Shown in pieces: positions 34,933 through 44,451 of a DNA stretch of 64,000 nt. Position 1 is the stretch's first letter. Each line of letters starts with the position of its first letter. The stretch spans positions 558,001 through 622,000 of the forward strand of contig JADJYE010000003.1 of the NCBI GenBank assembly GCA_016719945.1, written 5' to 3'. Source of the stretch: Polyangiaceae bacterium. GTDB lineage: Bacteria; Myxococcota_A; Polyangia; Polyangiales; Polyangiaceae. Both the position numbers and the translations under genes were made by a program. A model generated the notes under the pieces. It was not told where the DNA came from, did not search any database, and worked only from the letters and a program-made list of their open reading frames with translations.

Positions 34933-35549
34933 AGATCTTGATTCTCGTCGGGCCGCCCGGCAGCGGGAAGGGCACTCAAGCCGAGTTCATCTGCAAGAAG
35001 TTCGGCATCCCCCAGATCTCCACGGGTGACATGCTGCGCGCGGCGAAGCGCGCGGGCACCCTGGACAAGAAGTACCTCGAGATCATGGACTCGGGTCGCT
35101 TGGTCCCCGATGAGGCGATCATCGAGCTGATCGAGGGGCGGCTGCAGCAGCCCGACACCGGCGGCGGCTTCCTCCTCGACGGCTTCCCCAGGACCGTCCC
35201 GCAGGCTGAGGCGCTCGACGGGCTGCTCGCCAAGAAGGGCCTCACGCTGAACGCGGTGGTCCAGCTCGACGTGCCGCGTGGCCTGCTCGAGGAGCGGCTC
35301 GTCAATCGCCGCACCGACCGCAAGACCGGCAAGATCTATCACCTCATGTACAACCCGCCTCCGGCGGACGCCGAGCTCGAGCACCGGGCCGACGATCAGC
35401 CCGCGACGGTTCAGAAGCGCCAGGACGCCTACGAGGCACAGACCGCGGCGCTGCTCCCCTACTACGAAGCGAAGCAGCTGCTCCGCCGGGTGGACGGCGT
35501 GGGCAAGCCCGACGAGGTCACGTCGCGGCTCGAGGCCGCGCTCGCCTGA
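34929..35549 (+). CDS. adk: adenylate kinase
   Basis: 206 residues from GTG 34929, overlapping the secY stop. P-loop GPPGSGKGTQ (about 7-16), STGDMLRAA, LDGFPRTVPQAEAL and the LID segment RRTDRKTGKIYHLMYNPPP are all typical. The LID has no Cys, so it lacks structural zinc. The enzyme interconverts AMP, ATP and ADP. Methionine aminopeptidase, often placed between adk and infA, is absent here. Confidence 0.96.
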   Translation: MKILILVGPPGSGKGTQAEFICKKFGIPQISTGDMLRAAKRAGTLDKKYLEIMDSGRLVPDEAIIELIEGRLQQPDTGGGFLLDGFPRTVPQAEALDGLLAKKGLTLNAVVQLDVPRGLLEERLVNRRTDRKTGKIYHLMYNPPPADAELEHRADDQPATVQKRQDAYEAQTAALLPYYEAKQLLRRVDGVGKPDEVTSRLEAALA

Positions 35550-35584
35550 GCGCCGGCCAACAACGGATTGAAGGAATACCTAGC

Positions 35585-35839
35585 TTGAAGCGGAAAAACA
35601 AAGCACCCACCGGACCGAAGGAGCCCAAGGCCGACAAGCTCGAGTTCGACGGCGTCGTGCAAGAAGCCCTCCCCAACGCGATGTTCCGCGTCTCGGCGGA
35701 CAACGGGCTCGACGTCCTGGCGACCATCAGCGGTCGGATGCGGCAGTACTACATCAAGATCCTCCCCGGTGACCGAGTGACCGTCGAGGTCTCTCCGTAC
35801 GATCCGAGCCGCGGCCGGATCACGTACAGGCACAAGTAG
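35585..35839 (+). CDS. infA: translation initiation factor IF-1
   Basis: 84 residues from TTG 35585; an AAGGA motif lies about ten bases before it. The S1/OB domain starts at about 17: LEFDGVVQEALPNAMFRVSA, then SGRMRQYYIKILPGDRVTVE and SPYDPSRGRITYRHK. IF-1 usually has 72 residues; the extra 12 here (KRKNKAPTGPKE) are Lys-rich. IF-1 covers the A site during initiation. Confidence 0.93.
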   Translation: MKRKNKAPTGPKEPKADKLEFDGVVQEALPNAMFRVSADNGLDVLATISGRMRQYYIKILPGDRVTVEVSPYDPSRGRITYRHK

Positions 35840-35847
35840 AGTCTCGC

Positions 35848-35923
35848 GCGTGGGCGTCCCCACGCGGCCTGATGAGCGTGTGGGGGTCCCCACACGCGGG
35901 CTCGACCCGCCGCGAAGCCGCGG
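35848..35923. other. array of three short hairpins between infA and rpmJ
   Basis: Three inverted repeats follow each other: gcgtggg/cccacgc at 35848-35865, gcgtgtggg/cccacacgc at 35876-35897, and ccgcg/cgcgg at 35910-35923. The first two share the GCGTG core. A run of eight A (35936-35943) follows. They could attenuate transcription between the spc and alpha parts or mark an internal promoter; no test is possible from sequence alone. Confidence 0.5.
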
Positions 35924-36015
35924 CTCGGAGCCTCCAAAAAAAAGATTCGTTTGATCAGTTTTCTTTGGCCGAAAAGTGTGGCAAACCGCGCGGCCCGTTT
36001 CTGTAGAGGCAAGCC

Positions 36016-36135
36016 ATGAAGGTCCGACCGAGCGTCAAGAAGATCTGCGACACGTGCAAAGTGGTTCGCCGCAAGGGCGTCGTTCGCATCATCTGCAAGA
36101 AGAACCCGCGCCACAAGCAGCGGCAGGGCAACTGA
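36016..36135 (+). CDS. rpmJ: 50S ribosomal protein L36, zinc form
   Basis: 39 residues: it starts MKVRPSVKKICDTCKVVRRK and ends NPRHKQRQGN. Cys11, Cys14, Cys27 and His33 bind zinc. The ATG at 36016 and the stop at 36133-36135 are clear and the gene lies directly before rpsM, the usual place. Confidence 0.96.
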   Translation: MKVRPSVKKICDTCKVVRRKGVVRIICKKNPRHKQRQGN

Positions 36136-36149
36136 GAGGTTACTGAGTC

Positions 36150-36533
36150 ATGGCACGTATTGCTGGCGTCGATCTTCCCCGCCGAAAGCACCTCGCGTTC
36201 GCGCTCCCGTATCTCTACGGCATCGGTCCCAAGACCGCGCGCGACATCTGCGACAAGACTGGCATCCCCGCCAACCGGCGCGTGGACGAGCTGTCCGACG
36301 CCGATGTGAAGGCGATTCGCGACGTGCTCGATGCCGACTTCAAGGTCGAAGGTGACCTGCGCCGTGAGGTGCAGATGAACATCAAGCGCCTGATGGATCT
36401 CGGCTGCTACCGCGGCCTCCGTCACCGCAAGGGTCTGCCCGTGAACGGTCAGCGCACCCACACGAACGCTCGCACCCGCAAGGGTCCCCGCAAGGGCATG
36501 ATTGCTCGCCGCCCCACGCCCGTGAAGAAGTGA
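36150..36533 (+). CDS. rpsM: 30S ribosomal protein S13
   Basis: 127 residues. MARIAGVDLPRRKHLAFALP and CYRGLRHRKGLPVNGQRTHT with NARTRKGPRK are S13 signatures. S13 lies in the 30S head and contacts P-site tRNA and the 50S subunit. It follows rpmJ by 14 bases. Confidence 0.97.
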   Translation: MARIAGVDLPRRKHLAFALPYLYGIGPKTARDICDKTGIPANRRVDELSDADVKAIRDVLDADFKVEGDLRREVQMNIKRLMDLGCYRGLRHRKGLPVNGQRTHTNARTRKGPRKGMIARRPTPVKK

Positions 36534-36551
36534 CCGTTTAGGAACGAAGCC

Positions 36552-36950
36552 ATGGCAACGCCGAAGACTGCGAAGACGAAGCAGAAGAAGAAGGTCAAGA
36601 AGAATGTCGCGGCTGGGATCGCGCACATTCAATCGACCTTCAACAACACCGTCGTGACGATCACCGACATCAACGGCAACGCGATCGCGTGGTCGTCTGC
36701 CGGCGCGCGGGGGTTCAAGGGCTCGCGCAAGTCGACGCCGTTTGCCGCCCAGCTCGCAGCCGAAGAGGCCGCGCGAAGGGCACAAGAGCACGGCATGCGC
36801 TCGGTCGCCGTGTTCGTGAAGGGCCCTGGCGCCGGTCGCGAGAGCGCGCTGCGCGCGCTTCAGACGGCGGGCTTCAAGGTCACGCTCATCCGCGACGTGA
36901 CGCCGATCCCGCACAACGGCTGCCGCCCCCCCAAGCGCCGCCGCGTCTGA
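36552..36950 (+). CDS. rpsK: 30S ribosomal protein S11
   Basis: 132 residues. GIAHIQSTFNNTVVTITDIN and SAGARGFKGSRKSTPFAAQL with the final IPHNGCRPPKRRRV are S11 signatures. S11 shapes the mRNA exit of the 30S platform. The first 15 residues are Lys-rich. Confidence 0.97.
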   Translation: MATPKTAKTKQKKKVKKNVAAGIAHIQSTFNNTVVTITDINGNAIAWSSAGARGFKGSRKSTPFAAQLAAEEAARRAQEHGMRSVAVFVKGPGAGRESALRALQTAGFKVTLIRDVTPIPHNGCRPPKRRRV

Positions 36951-37001
36951 TCGCTCGCGACTGTTGAGACTCCCTTAGGCAACGTTCGAGGAACATCTGT
37001 C

Positions 37002-37631
37002 ATGGCACGTTACGTCGGTCCCGTCTGCAAGCTGTGTCGCCGCGAGGGCATGAAGCTCTACCTGAAGGGGGAGCGCTGCTACACGGAGAAGTGCTCCGTA
37101 CAGCGACGCCCGTACCCGCCGGGACAGCACGGCCAGGGCCGCGTGAAGCTGAGCGAGTACGCGGTGCGCCTGCGCGAGAAGCAAAAGATGCGGCGCATCT
37201 ATGGCGTCCTCGAGCGCCAGTTCCGCATCTACTACCACGACGCGAACCGCGCGAAGGGACGCACGGGCGAAGAGATGCTCGCGATCCTCGAGCGCCGGCT
37301 CGACAACGCGATCTACCGCGGCGGCTTCGCCGGCTCGCGCGCCGAGGCTCGCCAGGTGGTCCGCCACGGCCACGTGAAGATCAACGGCAAGCGCGTCGAC
37401 ATCCCGAGCTACCAGGTCCGCAGCGGCGAGAAGATCGAGCTGACCGAGAACGCGCGCAAGTTCGGCCGCGTCGCGGCCGCCGTCGCCGGCGCCGAGAAGC
37501 GTAACCAGGCTTCGTGGTTCGAGGTCGACCGCGCGAACTTCACGATGACGATCAAGGGCGCCCCTCCCCGCGAGGAGCTCAACGAGCCCGAGGTCCGCGA
37601 GCAGCTGGTCGTCGAGTACTACTCCCGCTAG
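37002..37631 (+). CDS. rpsD: 30S ribosomal protein S4, zinc form
   Basis: 209 residues. Cys9, Cys12, Cys26 and Cys31 form an N-terminal zinc site (VCKLCRREG and RCYTEKC), and the S4 domain has LERRLDNAIYRGGFAGSRAE and VRHGHVKINGKRVDIPSYQV. S4 starts 30S assembly and in other bacteria represses the alpha operon. The palindromic repeat copy 2 lies between it and rpoA. Confidence 0.97.
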   Translation: MARYVGPVCKLCRREGMKLYLKGERCYTEKCSVQRRPYPPGQHGQGRVKLSEYAVRLREKQKMRRIYGVLERQFRIYYHDANRAKGRTGEEMLAILERRLDNAIYRGGFAGSRAEARQVVRHGHVKINGKRVDIPSYQVRSGEKIELTENARKFGRVAAAVAGAEKRNQASWFEVDRANFTMTIKGAPPREELNEPEVREQLVVEYYSR

Positions 37632-37682
37632 CCCTGGACGCGCCGCGGCGGTTCGAGCGAAAGCGAGGCCGCCCCGCCGCCC

Positions 37683-37738
37683 ATTCACTCCCCTGGCCCC
37701 CCTCCACCTCGTGAGGGGGGGAATCCAAAGGGGGGTGA
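37683..37738 (+). repeat. REP-like G/C palindromic intergenic repeat, copy 2
   Basis: TTCACTCCCCTGGCCCCCCTC is nearly complementary to the downstream GAGGGGGGGAATCC and GGGGGGTGA, with an eight-base loop. It stands in the 245-base gap between rpsD and rpoA and shares its pattern with 14077-14134 and 42791-42830. Nothing else is seen in this gap. Confidence 0.55.
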
Positions 37739-37876
37739 CGCTGCAGCAATCAATCTTCCAGAACACGAAGCGACGCGCTCGATGAACAGAGCGCCGGGTG
37801 ATGGCGGTCGCGAGAGCCGAGTGCGGCGCTCGCGACGGGACCTAGCCCGAACCCCCGACCGAGAAGGAGCCCGAGC

Positions 37877-38911
<1,035 letters not shown>

Positions 38912-38953
38912 TAGGTCGCCCCCCGACTCATCTCTTACTGAAGGTCCCGTCTC

Positions 38954-39499
38954 ATGCGTCACAAGAAAGCTGGCAGGCAGTTTAGTCGCGACACCTCGAG
39001 CCGGCGCGCGATGCTCCGCAACCTCGCGGCCAACCTCATCACGCACGAGCGGATCGAGACGACGGACGCGAAGGCGAAGGAGCTGCGCCGGGTGGCGGAG
39101 CGACTCATCACCAAGGCGCGCCGCATTGGCAAGACGGCGTACACGCCGCAGGCTGACTTGTCCGAGCAGGACAAGGCGAAGCGCCTGCACGTGAGCCGGC
39201 TGATCAGCTCGTTCATCCCGCGCTTCGGCGTGAAGACGGACGGGACCAAGATCGATCTGGTCGAGAAGGTCCTGCTCGACCTTTCGAAGCGCTTCGCGGA
39301 GCGTCCGGGCGGATACACCCGCATCGTCAAGGTGGGCAACCGCCGCGGCGACAACGCGCCGATCAGCGTCATCGAGTTCGTCGATGTGGCTGCGCCGGTC
39401 GACAAGCAGAAGGTCGCCGCGCCCGTCGTCGAGGAGCCCGCCGAGGCGGCGCGGCTGCGGGCTGAGGGCAGTCGTCCCTCAGGGGACGATGGTTCGTGA
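38954..39499 (+). CDS. rplQ: 50S ribosomal protein L17 with C-terminal extension
   Basis: 181 residues; usual L17 has about 120. The core MRHKKAGRQFSRDTSSRRAM with LRNLAANLITHERIETTDAK and YTRIVKVGNRRGDNAPISVI is typical. About 45 residues follow, rich in Ala, Val, Glu and Ser (KVAAPVVEEPAEAARLRAEG). It ends the operon, just before an inverted repeat. Confidence 0.95.
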   Translation: MRHKKAGRQFSRDTSSRRAMLRNLAANLITHERIETTDAKAKELRRVAERLITKARRIGKTAYTPQADLSEQDKAKRLHVSRLISSFIPRFGVKTDGTKIDLVEKVLLDLSKRFAERPGGYTRIVKVGNRRGDNAPISVIEFVDVAAPVDKQKVAAPVVEEPAEAARLRAEGSRPSGDDGS

Positions 39500-39500
39500 C

Positions 39501-39524
39501 GAGGGGCGCCCGCTGGGCGCCTCT
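39501..39524. terminator. hairpin after rplQ, possible terminator of the ribosomal block
   Basis: gaggggcgccc pairs with gggcgcctc around a three-base loop, with a two-base bulge. It lies between the rplQ stop and the stop of the convergent lipoprotein gene at 39537. Only a short T-rich stretch (gctttgtg) follows, so a bidirectional terminator is likely but unproven. Confidence 0.5.
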
Positions 39525-39536
39525 CGCGCTTTGTGC

Positions 39537-40829
39537 TCAACGAGCGACGGTGGGGCCCTTCTTGTCGGGTGGGGTCTCGGGGGCGAACGTGGCCGCGGGC
39601 GTGATGACGTTGTCGATCACGTCGTAGGGCGCGTCGTGGCGCAGCCCGACGTAGCGAACGCGCCCCTGCTCATCGCGCGACAGCTTGGTGATTCGGTCGA
39701 ACTTGGGGCCCACGCTCTCGCCGATCCGCACGCGTGCCCACGTCCGATTCGCGTACCCGCGCTGGGGCTCGTAGTCGTTGGGGGAGGGCGGCGCTTGCGG
39801 CGTCGGCACGCCGACCGCCAGGTAGGTCTGCTCCCAGTCCTCGACGTTCGGCGCCAGCTTGATGTTGAAGGTGACGACCGGTAGGGCGCCCAGGAACTCG
39901 AAGGAGGTGGCGCCATCCTTGAGCGGGGTGAAGTCGCCGTCGAGCATCAGGCCGCCGCGCTCGTGCGGCTGACCTGGGGTGGGCATGTTGAGGTAGCCAT
40001 AGCGGCCGCCGTCGTCGCTGAACCGCACCCTGCAGTCCGCGGGCATCCCGAGCAGGCCGACCGGCTGGCCATCCACGACGGTGATCCACTTACCTTGCCG
40101 CTTGGCCGTGAAGGCCCAGCGCGAACCGGGGCCGACGACGAAACCCCAGGACGGGCAGAGCTCGTCCAGCGGGCCCGAGTCATAGCGGTCGCCGACCAGG
40201 ATCTGGGCCTTGCCGTCGCTCCTCAGCAGTGGGGCGGCGACGCGGCCGTCGTCGAGGACGTAGAAGAACGGGCCATCGAGGAGCCGCTGGCCACGGCGCA
40301 CCTGGCGCCCGTCCACGAAGAGGACCTGATCGGAGCCGTCGAGCGACGCCCACGCCACATGCTCTCCATTGCGCGAGAAATGAGGGCCGATACCGATGCC
40401 TTCGTACGGTCCGTGGCGCTCGCCGTCGAGCCACACCCAGGCTTCGTCGTCGCTGATGTAGGTGGCCACGGCCAGGCGCTTGGTGATGAGGCTGGACGCG
40501 AACGCGCCGTCCCAGGTGGGCCGGACAGGGCCGCTTTCGAACCTCTTGCCGAAGCCCTCCACGGTGATGTTGTCGAGGCACGATTTGCGATGGATCCTGG
40601 CGACGAAGACCTCGTCCACCTGGAGCACCATCGCGCCTCCGATCAGGCCTCGCTCGGTGACGTACCCTTGTCGCTCGCCGCCTTCCCCCCACGACGCAGG
40701 CTCCGAGCGGCATTGGTCGTAGGTGGAGCGGGTCGTCGCAGCGCACCCCGCCGCGCCGGCGACCAGTGGGGCGAGCAAGGTGAGCATCCGCACGCTTCGC
40801 CTGGGCACGGGTGAGAAACGGGGACGCAC
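39537..40829 (-). CDS. lipoprotein with beta-propeller-like repeats
   Basis: 430 residues from GTG 40829 (ATG 40787 would shorten the n-region). The signal peptide ends in LVAGAAGC (Cys29). The mature part has recurring strand-turn units such as VLFVDGRQVRRGQRLLDGPF and RWAFTAKRQGKWITVVDGQP with WVWLDGERHGPYEGIG, which looks like a WG-repeat or PD40-type beta-propeller. No enzyme residues are seen. It converges on rplQ with a hairpin between them. It diverges from the PhoD-like gene with only 37 bases between starts, so the two probably share a regulatory region. Confidence 0.7.
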   Translation of the reverse strand: MRPRFSPVPRRSVRMLTLLAPLVAGAAGCAATTRSTYDQCRSEPASWGEGGERQGYVTERGLIGGAMVLQVDEVFVARIHRKSCLDNITVEGFGKRFESGPVRPTWDGAFASSLITKRLAVATYISDDEAWVWLDGERHGPYEGIGIGPHFSRNGEHVAWASLDGSDQVLFVDGRQVRRGQRLLDGPFFYVLDDGRVAAPLLRSDGKAQILVGDRYDSGPLDELCPSWGFVVGPGSRWAFTAKRQGKWITVVDGQPVGLLGMPADCRVRFSDDGGRYGYLNMPTPGQPHERGGLMLDGDFTPLKDGATSFEFLGALPVVTFNIKLAPNVEDWEQTYLAVGVPTPQAPPSPNDYEPQRGYANRTWARVRIGESVGPKFDRITKLSRDEQGRVRYVGLRHDAPYDVIDNVITPAATFAPETPPDKKGPTVAR

Positions 40830-40866
40830 CCTGGGCAGCTTACACGCGCCGTTGTAAAGCTCGTCG

Positions 40867-42726
40867 ATGCCTCATCGATGGACCGGGTCGCTGGGAAAGA
40901 CGGCGCTCACTGCGCTCCTCGCCGCGGGCGTCTCTTGCTCGGACGACACGGCCTGTGGCCCCGGCACGACGCTCGAAGGCGACACGTGCGTGGCCGAGGG
41001 CGCCGGAGGCGCCGGGGGAGCGGGCTCGAGCGTCGGCGGCGCCGGCGGCTTGGCGGCTGGCGGACAGTCCCCGTCTGGGGGCGCCCCGGCGGGCGGCGGG
41101 GGTGAAGGCGGCGGGGGCCCCATCGACCCCGGCTACCCAGACTTTCCCGACGTCGTCGGTCACCTGACGGTCGCGATCCGGACGGGCGCAGGCACGTTCG
41201 ACGGGACCGACGCCAACAGCCTCTCGTTCTGCCTCACCGCGGACGACTGCTTCGCGCTGAACGTGGCTGACGTGAACGACTTCCGTCAGGGCGAGATGGA
41301 CGTCTACCACTTCACCGGCGTCGGCCTGCCGCGCGAAGAAATCGATCGTGTCGAGTTGCGCAGCGCCAACGGCACCGACGCGTGGCGCCCCGTGTGCCTC
41401 AGCGTGCAGCTCGACGGCGAGCCCGTCTACTGCGAGGACGGCCTGGACGTGCTCATGGGGCAAGAGGCGGGGGAGCTCCAGAGCTTCATCGACCCTGAAG
41501 GCCTGCACCTCGCCTGCTCGAGCTGCTACCCCGACCTGCTCTCCCACGGGCCGCTCGTGGGCGCGGTCACCGACGAGGCCGCGCGCCTGTCGATCCGCAC
41601 CGACGCGACCCGTCGCGTGGTCGTCAGCGTGCTCGACGAGTCGCAGCCGGGCGAAGCGGAGGTGGCAGCCTACGTGTACCCGTCGCCCGAGACCGACTAC
41701 GCGACGACGATCGATCTCGGCGGCCTCGCGCCGGAGCGAAGCTACAGGGTCCTCTTCGAGGTCGACGGCGAGCTCTCCGCGCGCGAGGCGGAGCTGAAGA
41801 CCGCGCCCAGCGCGGGGAGCGCGACCCAACTCACCTTCGGCTTCGGGACCTGCAGCCGCAACGACGACCAGCCGATCTTCGGCGAGATCGGCGCGCTCGA
41901 ACCCGACCTGTTCGTCTTCGGCGGCGACAACCACTACGGCAACACGGCGGATCTCGAGTCGCTGTGGTGGAACTACCGCTGGGCGCTCGACCGCCCAGAG
42001 CGCGGCGCCTTGCTCTCGAAGACGCCCACGCTGGCCACCTGGGACGACCACGACTTCGTCGGCAACAACACGAACGGCACCTCACCCGGCAAGGACACGG
42101 CGCTGCTCGCATTCTCCCAATATTGGGGGAACCTCTCCTACGGGACCGCCTCCACGCCGGGCGTCTTTTCGCGCGTCTCGTATGGCGACGTCGACTTCTT
42201 CTTGCTCGACTCGCGTTACCACCGCAGCCCGGATGGCACCGCCAACGGCAGCATCCTGGGGCCCGGCCAGACCGACTGGCTGAAGGCCGAGCTGCTCGCC
42301 TCGACCGCGACCTTCAAGCTGCTCGTGTCGGGCACGATCTGGAGCAACACGGGCGACGAGTCCTGGCTCGATTTCCCGGCGGCGCGAGCCGACGTGTTCG
42401 ACTTCATCCGCGACAACGACGTCGGCGGGGTGGTGCTGCTCTCGGGCGACGTTCACCGAAGCTCGCTCCGTCGCATCCGTCGTGAGGCCGCAGGCGGCTA
42501 TGATCTGCCGGAGATCATCTCGTCGCCGCTCGCCAATACCAACTCCGCCTGCTCGGACAACACCGAGCCCGACGCCCAGCAGCTCTCGTGCTTCGACGCC
42601 GGGCGCTACTTCGCGCTCTTCGACCTCGACACCACGCTGGCGGACCCCGAGCTCTCCGTTCGGCTCATCGACGAGGGCGGCCAAGAGGTCGGGTCCCTCC
42701 TCGTGCATCGCTCGGAGCTCGAGTAG
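40867..42726 (+). CDS. PhoD-like alkaline phosphatase lipoprotein with N-terminal PLAT-like domain
   Basis: 619 residues. The lipobox LLAAGVSC gives Cys24, followed by a Gly-rich linker (about 45-95). Residues 98-192 resemble a PLAT/LH2 beta-sandwich (HLTVAIRTGAGTFDGTDANS, NDFRQGEMDVYHF), residues about 205-312 an Ig/FnIII-type domain, and residues 320-610 the PhoD metallophosphatase domain: GTCSRNDD, GGDNHYGN (352-359), WDDHDFVGN (392-400) and LSGDVHRSS (525-533). PhoD enzymes are Ca/Fe-dependent phosphodiesterases/monoesterases active outside the cytoplasm. The added PLAT-like domain could direct the protein to lipid. Coupled regulation with the divergent lipoprotein gene is likely. Confidence 0.8.
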   Translation: MPHRWTGSLGKTALTALLAAGVSCSDDTACGPGTTLEGDTCVAEGAGGAGGAGSSVGGAGGLAAGGQSPSGGAPAGGGGEGGGGPIDPGYPDFPDVVGHLTVAIRTGAGTFDGTDANSLSFCLTADDCFALNVADVNDFRQGEMDVYHFTGVGLPREEIDRVELRSANGTDAWRPVCLSVQLDGEPVYCEDGLDVLMGQEAGELQSFIDPEGLHLACSSCYPDLLSHGPLVGAVTDEAARLSIRTDATRRVVVSVLDESQPGEAEVAAYVYPSPETDYATTIDLGGLAPERSYRVLFEVDGELSAREAELKTAPSAGSATQLTFGFGTCSRNDDQPIFGEIGALEPDLFVFGGDNHYGNTADLESLWWNYRWALDRPERGALLSKTPTLATWDDHDFVGNNTNGTSPGKDTALLAFSQYWGNLSYGTASTPGVFSRVSYGDVDFFLLDSRYHRSPDGTANGSILGPGQTDWLKAELLASTATFKLLVSGTIWSNTGDESWLDFPAARADVFDFIRDNDVGGVVLLSGDVHRSSLRRIRREAAGGYDLPEIISSPLANTNSACSDNTEPDAQQLSCFDAGRYFALFDLDTTLADPELSVRLIDEGGQEVGSLLVHRSELE

Positions 42727-42790
42727 ACGCGGGCCCTCCGCCGCGAGCCCGTGGGGACGCATGCGTTGCGTCGCCCGCGCACCGGCCGCG

Positions 42791-42830
42791 CCTCCCCCCT
42801 CGCGCGCGAGGGGGGCCGGGGGGTGAAAGA
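42791..42830 (-). repeat. REP-like G/C palindromic intergenic repeat, copy 3
   Basis: Read on the minus strand it is TTTCACCCCCC, GGCCCCCCTCG and CGAGGGGGGAGG, the same pattern as copies at 14077 and 37683. It stands in the 154-base gap between the PhoD-like and cytochrome genes, which are convergent, so it may also act as a terminator. Confidence 0.55.
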
Positions 42831-42880
42831 GCAGCCCCAACCTCAGCGAGCGGCAGAGCGTCGCTCGCCTCGGCAAACGG

Positions 42881-43711
42881 TCACGGCTTCGGCTTCGCCT
42901 TGAGCGCGTCGTGGCAAGGTGAGCACGTCGAGAGCATCTTCGAGTAGGCGTTCGCGCGTTCGTCCGCGGTCTTCGCCTTCGCGAGCGCCTTCGCCTGCGC
43001 GTTGAACGTCGAGGCTGCGCTCTTCGCGTGCACGCCGCCAGGATCGAGGATCTCCTTCGAGAAGGGGTCGAGCTCGAGCGCCGAGGCGCCCGCGGTCCAC
43101 GCCGCGTTGGAGGGACCATAGAGGCCCTCCCACAGCCGCTCCATCGCCCACCTGTGGCGCTTCATGCGAGCCGCGACGGGGCCAGTCGCGTCAGGCGGGG
43201 TGCCGGGCACGATCTTGGGGCCGCCCGCCGAGCCGTGGCAATGGCCGCAGGCGCGGGCGATATCGGCGGTCGCGGCCGCGAGCTCTTGCACGTCGGAGCC
43301 CTCGCGGATGCGCTTGGCGGCGCCCTGCAGGTGCTGCATCGAGATGTGCCACTGCTTGGGAAGCTTCGCGACCTCCATGCCCGCCAGCGTCTCCGCAGGC
43401 TTCACGGCTTCGGAGAGCTTGCCCCAAATCACCGCGTCGCGAATGTGGACCGTCTGGACGAAGTGGTCCGCCATCGAGCCGGGGGGCGGGGCAGATCCGC
43501 TCGGGGCTGCGGACGCGGTGGGGTCGCTGGTCGGCGCGGCCGTGGTCGAGGGCGTGGCCGAGGCGGTCGGATCCGAGGTGGGCTCGGCGGTGGGCGCCGC
43601 AGTGGTGCTCGCAGAGCCGGAGGTGTCGTTCGTCGCCTCGACCGTCGCGGCCGCGCAGCCGGCGACGAGGAGGGTGGTGATCAAGAGACGGTTCTCGAGA
43701 CGATGGAGCAT
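42881..43711 (-). CDS. dihaem c-type cytochrome lipoprotein
   Basis: 276 residues from ATG 43711. Lipobox LLVAGC gives Cys19, then a Ser/Thr/Pro/Ala-rich linker with repeated PTSDPTASA (about 40-80). Two haem-binding CxxCH motifs are present: CGHCH (155-159) and CSPCH (263-267). Helical segments between them (MKRHRWAMERLWEGLYG) resemble a cytochrome c' or PF-type helical bundle. It is probably a periplasmic or surface electron-transfer protein; the partner is unknown. GTG 43747 is an alternative start. Confidence 0.75.
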   Translation of the reverse strand: MLHRLENRLLITTLLVAGCAAATVEATNDTSGSASTTAAPTAEPTSDPTASATPSTTAAPTSDPTASAAPSGSAPPPGSMADHFVQTVHIRDAVIWGKLSEAVKPAETLAGMEVAKLPKQWHISMQHLQGAAKRIREGSDVQELAAATADIARACGHCHGSAGGPKIVPGTPPDATGPVAARMKRHRWAMERLWEGLYGPSNAAWTAGASALELDPFSKEILDPGGVHAKSAASTFNAQAKALAKAKTADERANAYSKMLSTCSPCHDALKAKPKP

Positions 43712-43764
43712 GGGTTTGGCCACTGGCAAGAGGTGCGCCACGGGCACACGCCGCGCAGCCTAGC

Positions 43765-44409
43765 GTGTACGCTGGCGCGGTGGAAAGCGCCGTCGGGTCG
43801 TGGCGGACCTCCCTCGCGCGGTGGACGCTGCGGTCTCCGCGCGCATTGGCGCTCGCCCTCGCAGGCTGCACCGCGATGCTCACGGTTGGGGATCTCCTCC
43901 ACGTCCGGTATGGGGTGATCGCCTATCCGTCCTCCGGGCCGCTCTTCGGCCAGGCCTGGTGGGTCGCTCCCGGGTTCGCGATCGCGGTCGTCGCGATGGT
44001 CGTCGCCGCCTGGCCGTTCGCCGAGTTCATCGCACGGCAGCGGCGCAAGGACATCCTCCGAGACGCGGCCTGGTTCTTCGCCTCGTACGCGGGCACGGCG
44101 GTCGCGGGGGCGAAGGTCGTGGGCCTCACTGCGCTCCTCTTCGGCCTGTGGATGTACCGCCTCGGGAGTCGGCCCGATCGCAGGCCCCTCGCGGTGTTCT
44201 CCGTCGTGCTCGGGCTGGGAGGGACGGTCGCTGAGATCGCGCTCCACGCGACGGGGCTGTGCCGGTACTCGCAGCGCCAGCTGTGGAACGTGCCGGTTTG
44301 GCTCCCGCTGCTCTACATGATGGGCGCGCCCCTCGCCGTCGGGGTCGCCCGCTGGGTGCGGGGCGAGCCTCCGCTCGAGGAGCCCCCGAGCTCGGGATGG
44401 GATGCGTGA
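43765..44409 (+). CDS. polytopic membrane protein of unknown function
   Basis: 214 residues from GTG 43765 (GTG 43780 is an alternative). Five or six hydrophobic segments are seen, for example ALALALAGCTAMLTVGDLL, FAIAVVAMVVAAWPFAEFI, VVGLTALLFGLWMYRLG, PLAVFSVVLGLGGTVAEIA and VWLPLLYMMGAPLAVGVAR. No catalytic motif is recognised; the topology suggests a small integral membrane protein. It is divergent from the cytochrome lipoprotein gene, with 53 bases between starts. Confidence 0.65.
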   Translation: MYAGAVESAVGSWRTSLARWTLRSPRALALALAGCTAMLTVGDLLHVRYGVIAYPSSGPLFGQAWWVAPGFAIAVVAMVVAAWPFAEFIARQRRKDILRDAAWFFASYAGTAVAGAKVVGLTALLFGLWMYRLGSRPDRRPLAVFSVVLGLGGTVAEIALHATGLCRYSQRQLWNVPVWLPLLYMMGAPLAVGVARWVRGEPPLEEPPSSGWDA

Positions 44410-44451
44410 GCGCGTTCGGGGTCTGACGGCGTCTCGCCCCGCGAGCGCGTC

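Noticed and set aside
35936..35943. Run of eight A after infA as the T tract of a minus-strand terminator
   Set aside because: No strong stem lies at its right place and no minus-strand gene ends there.
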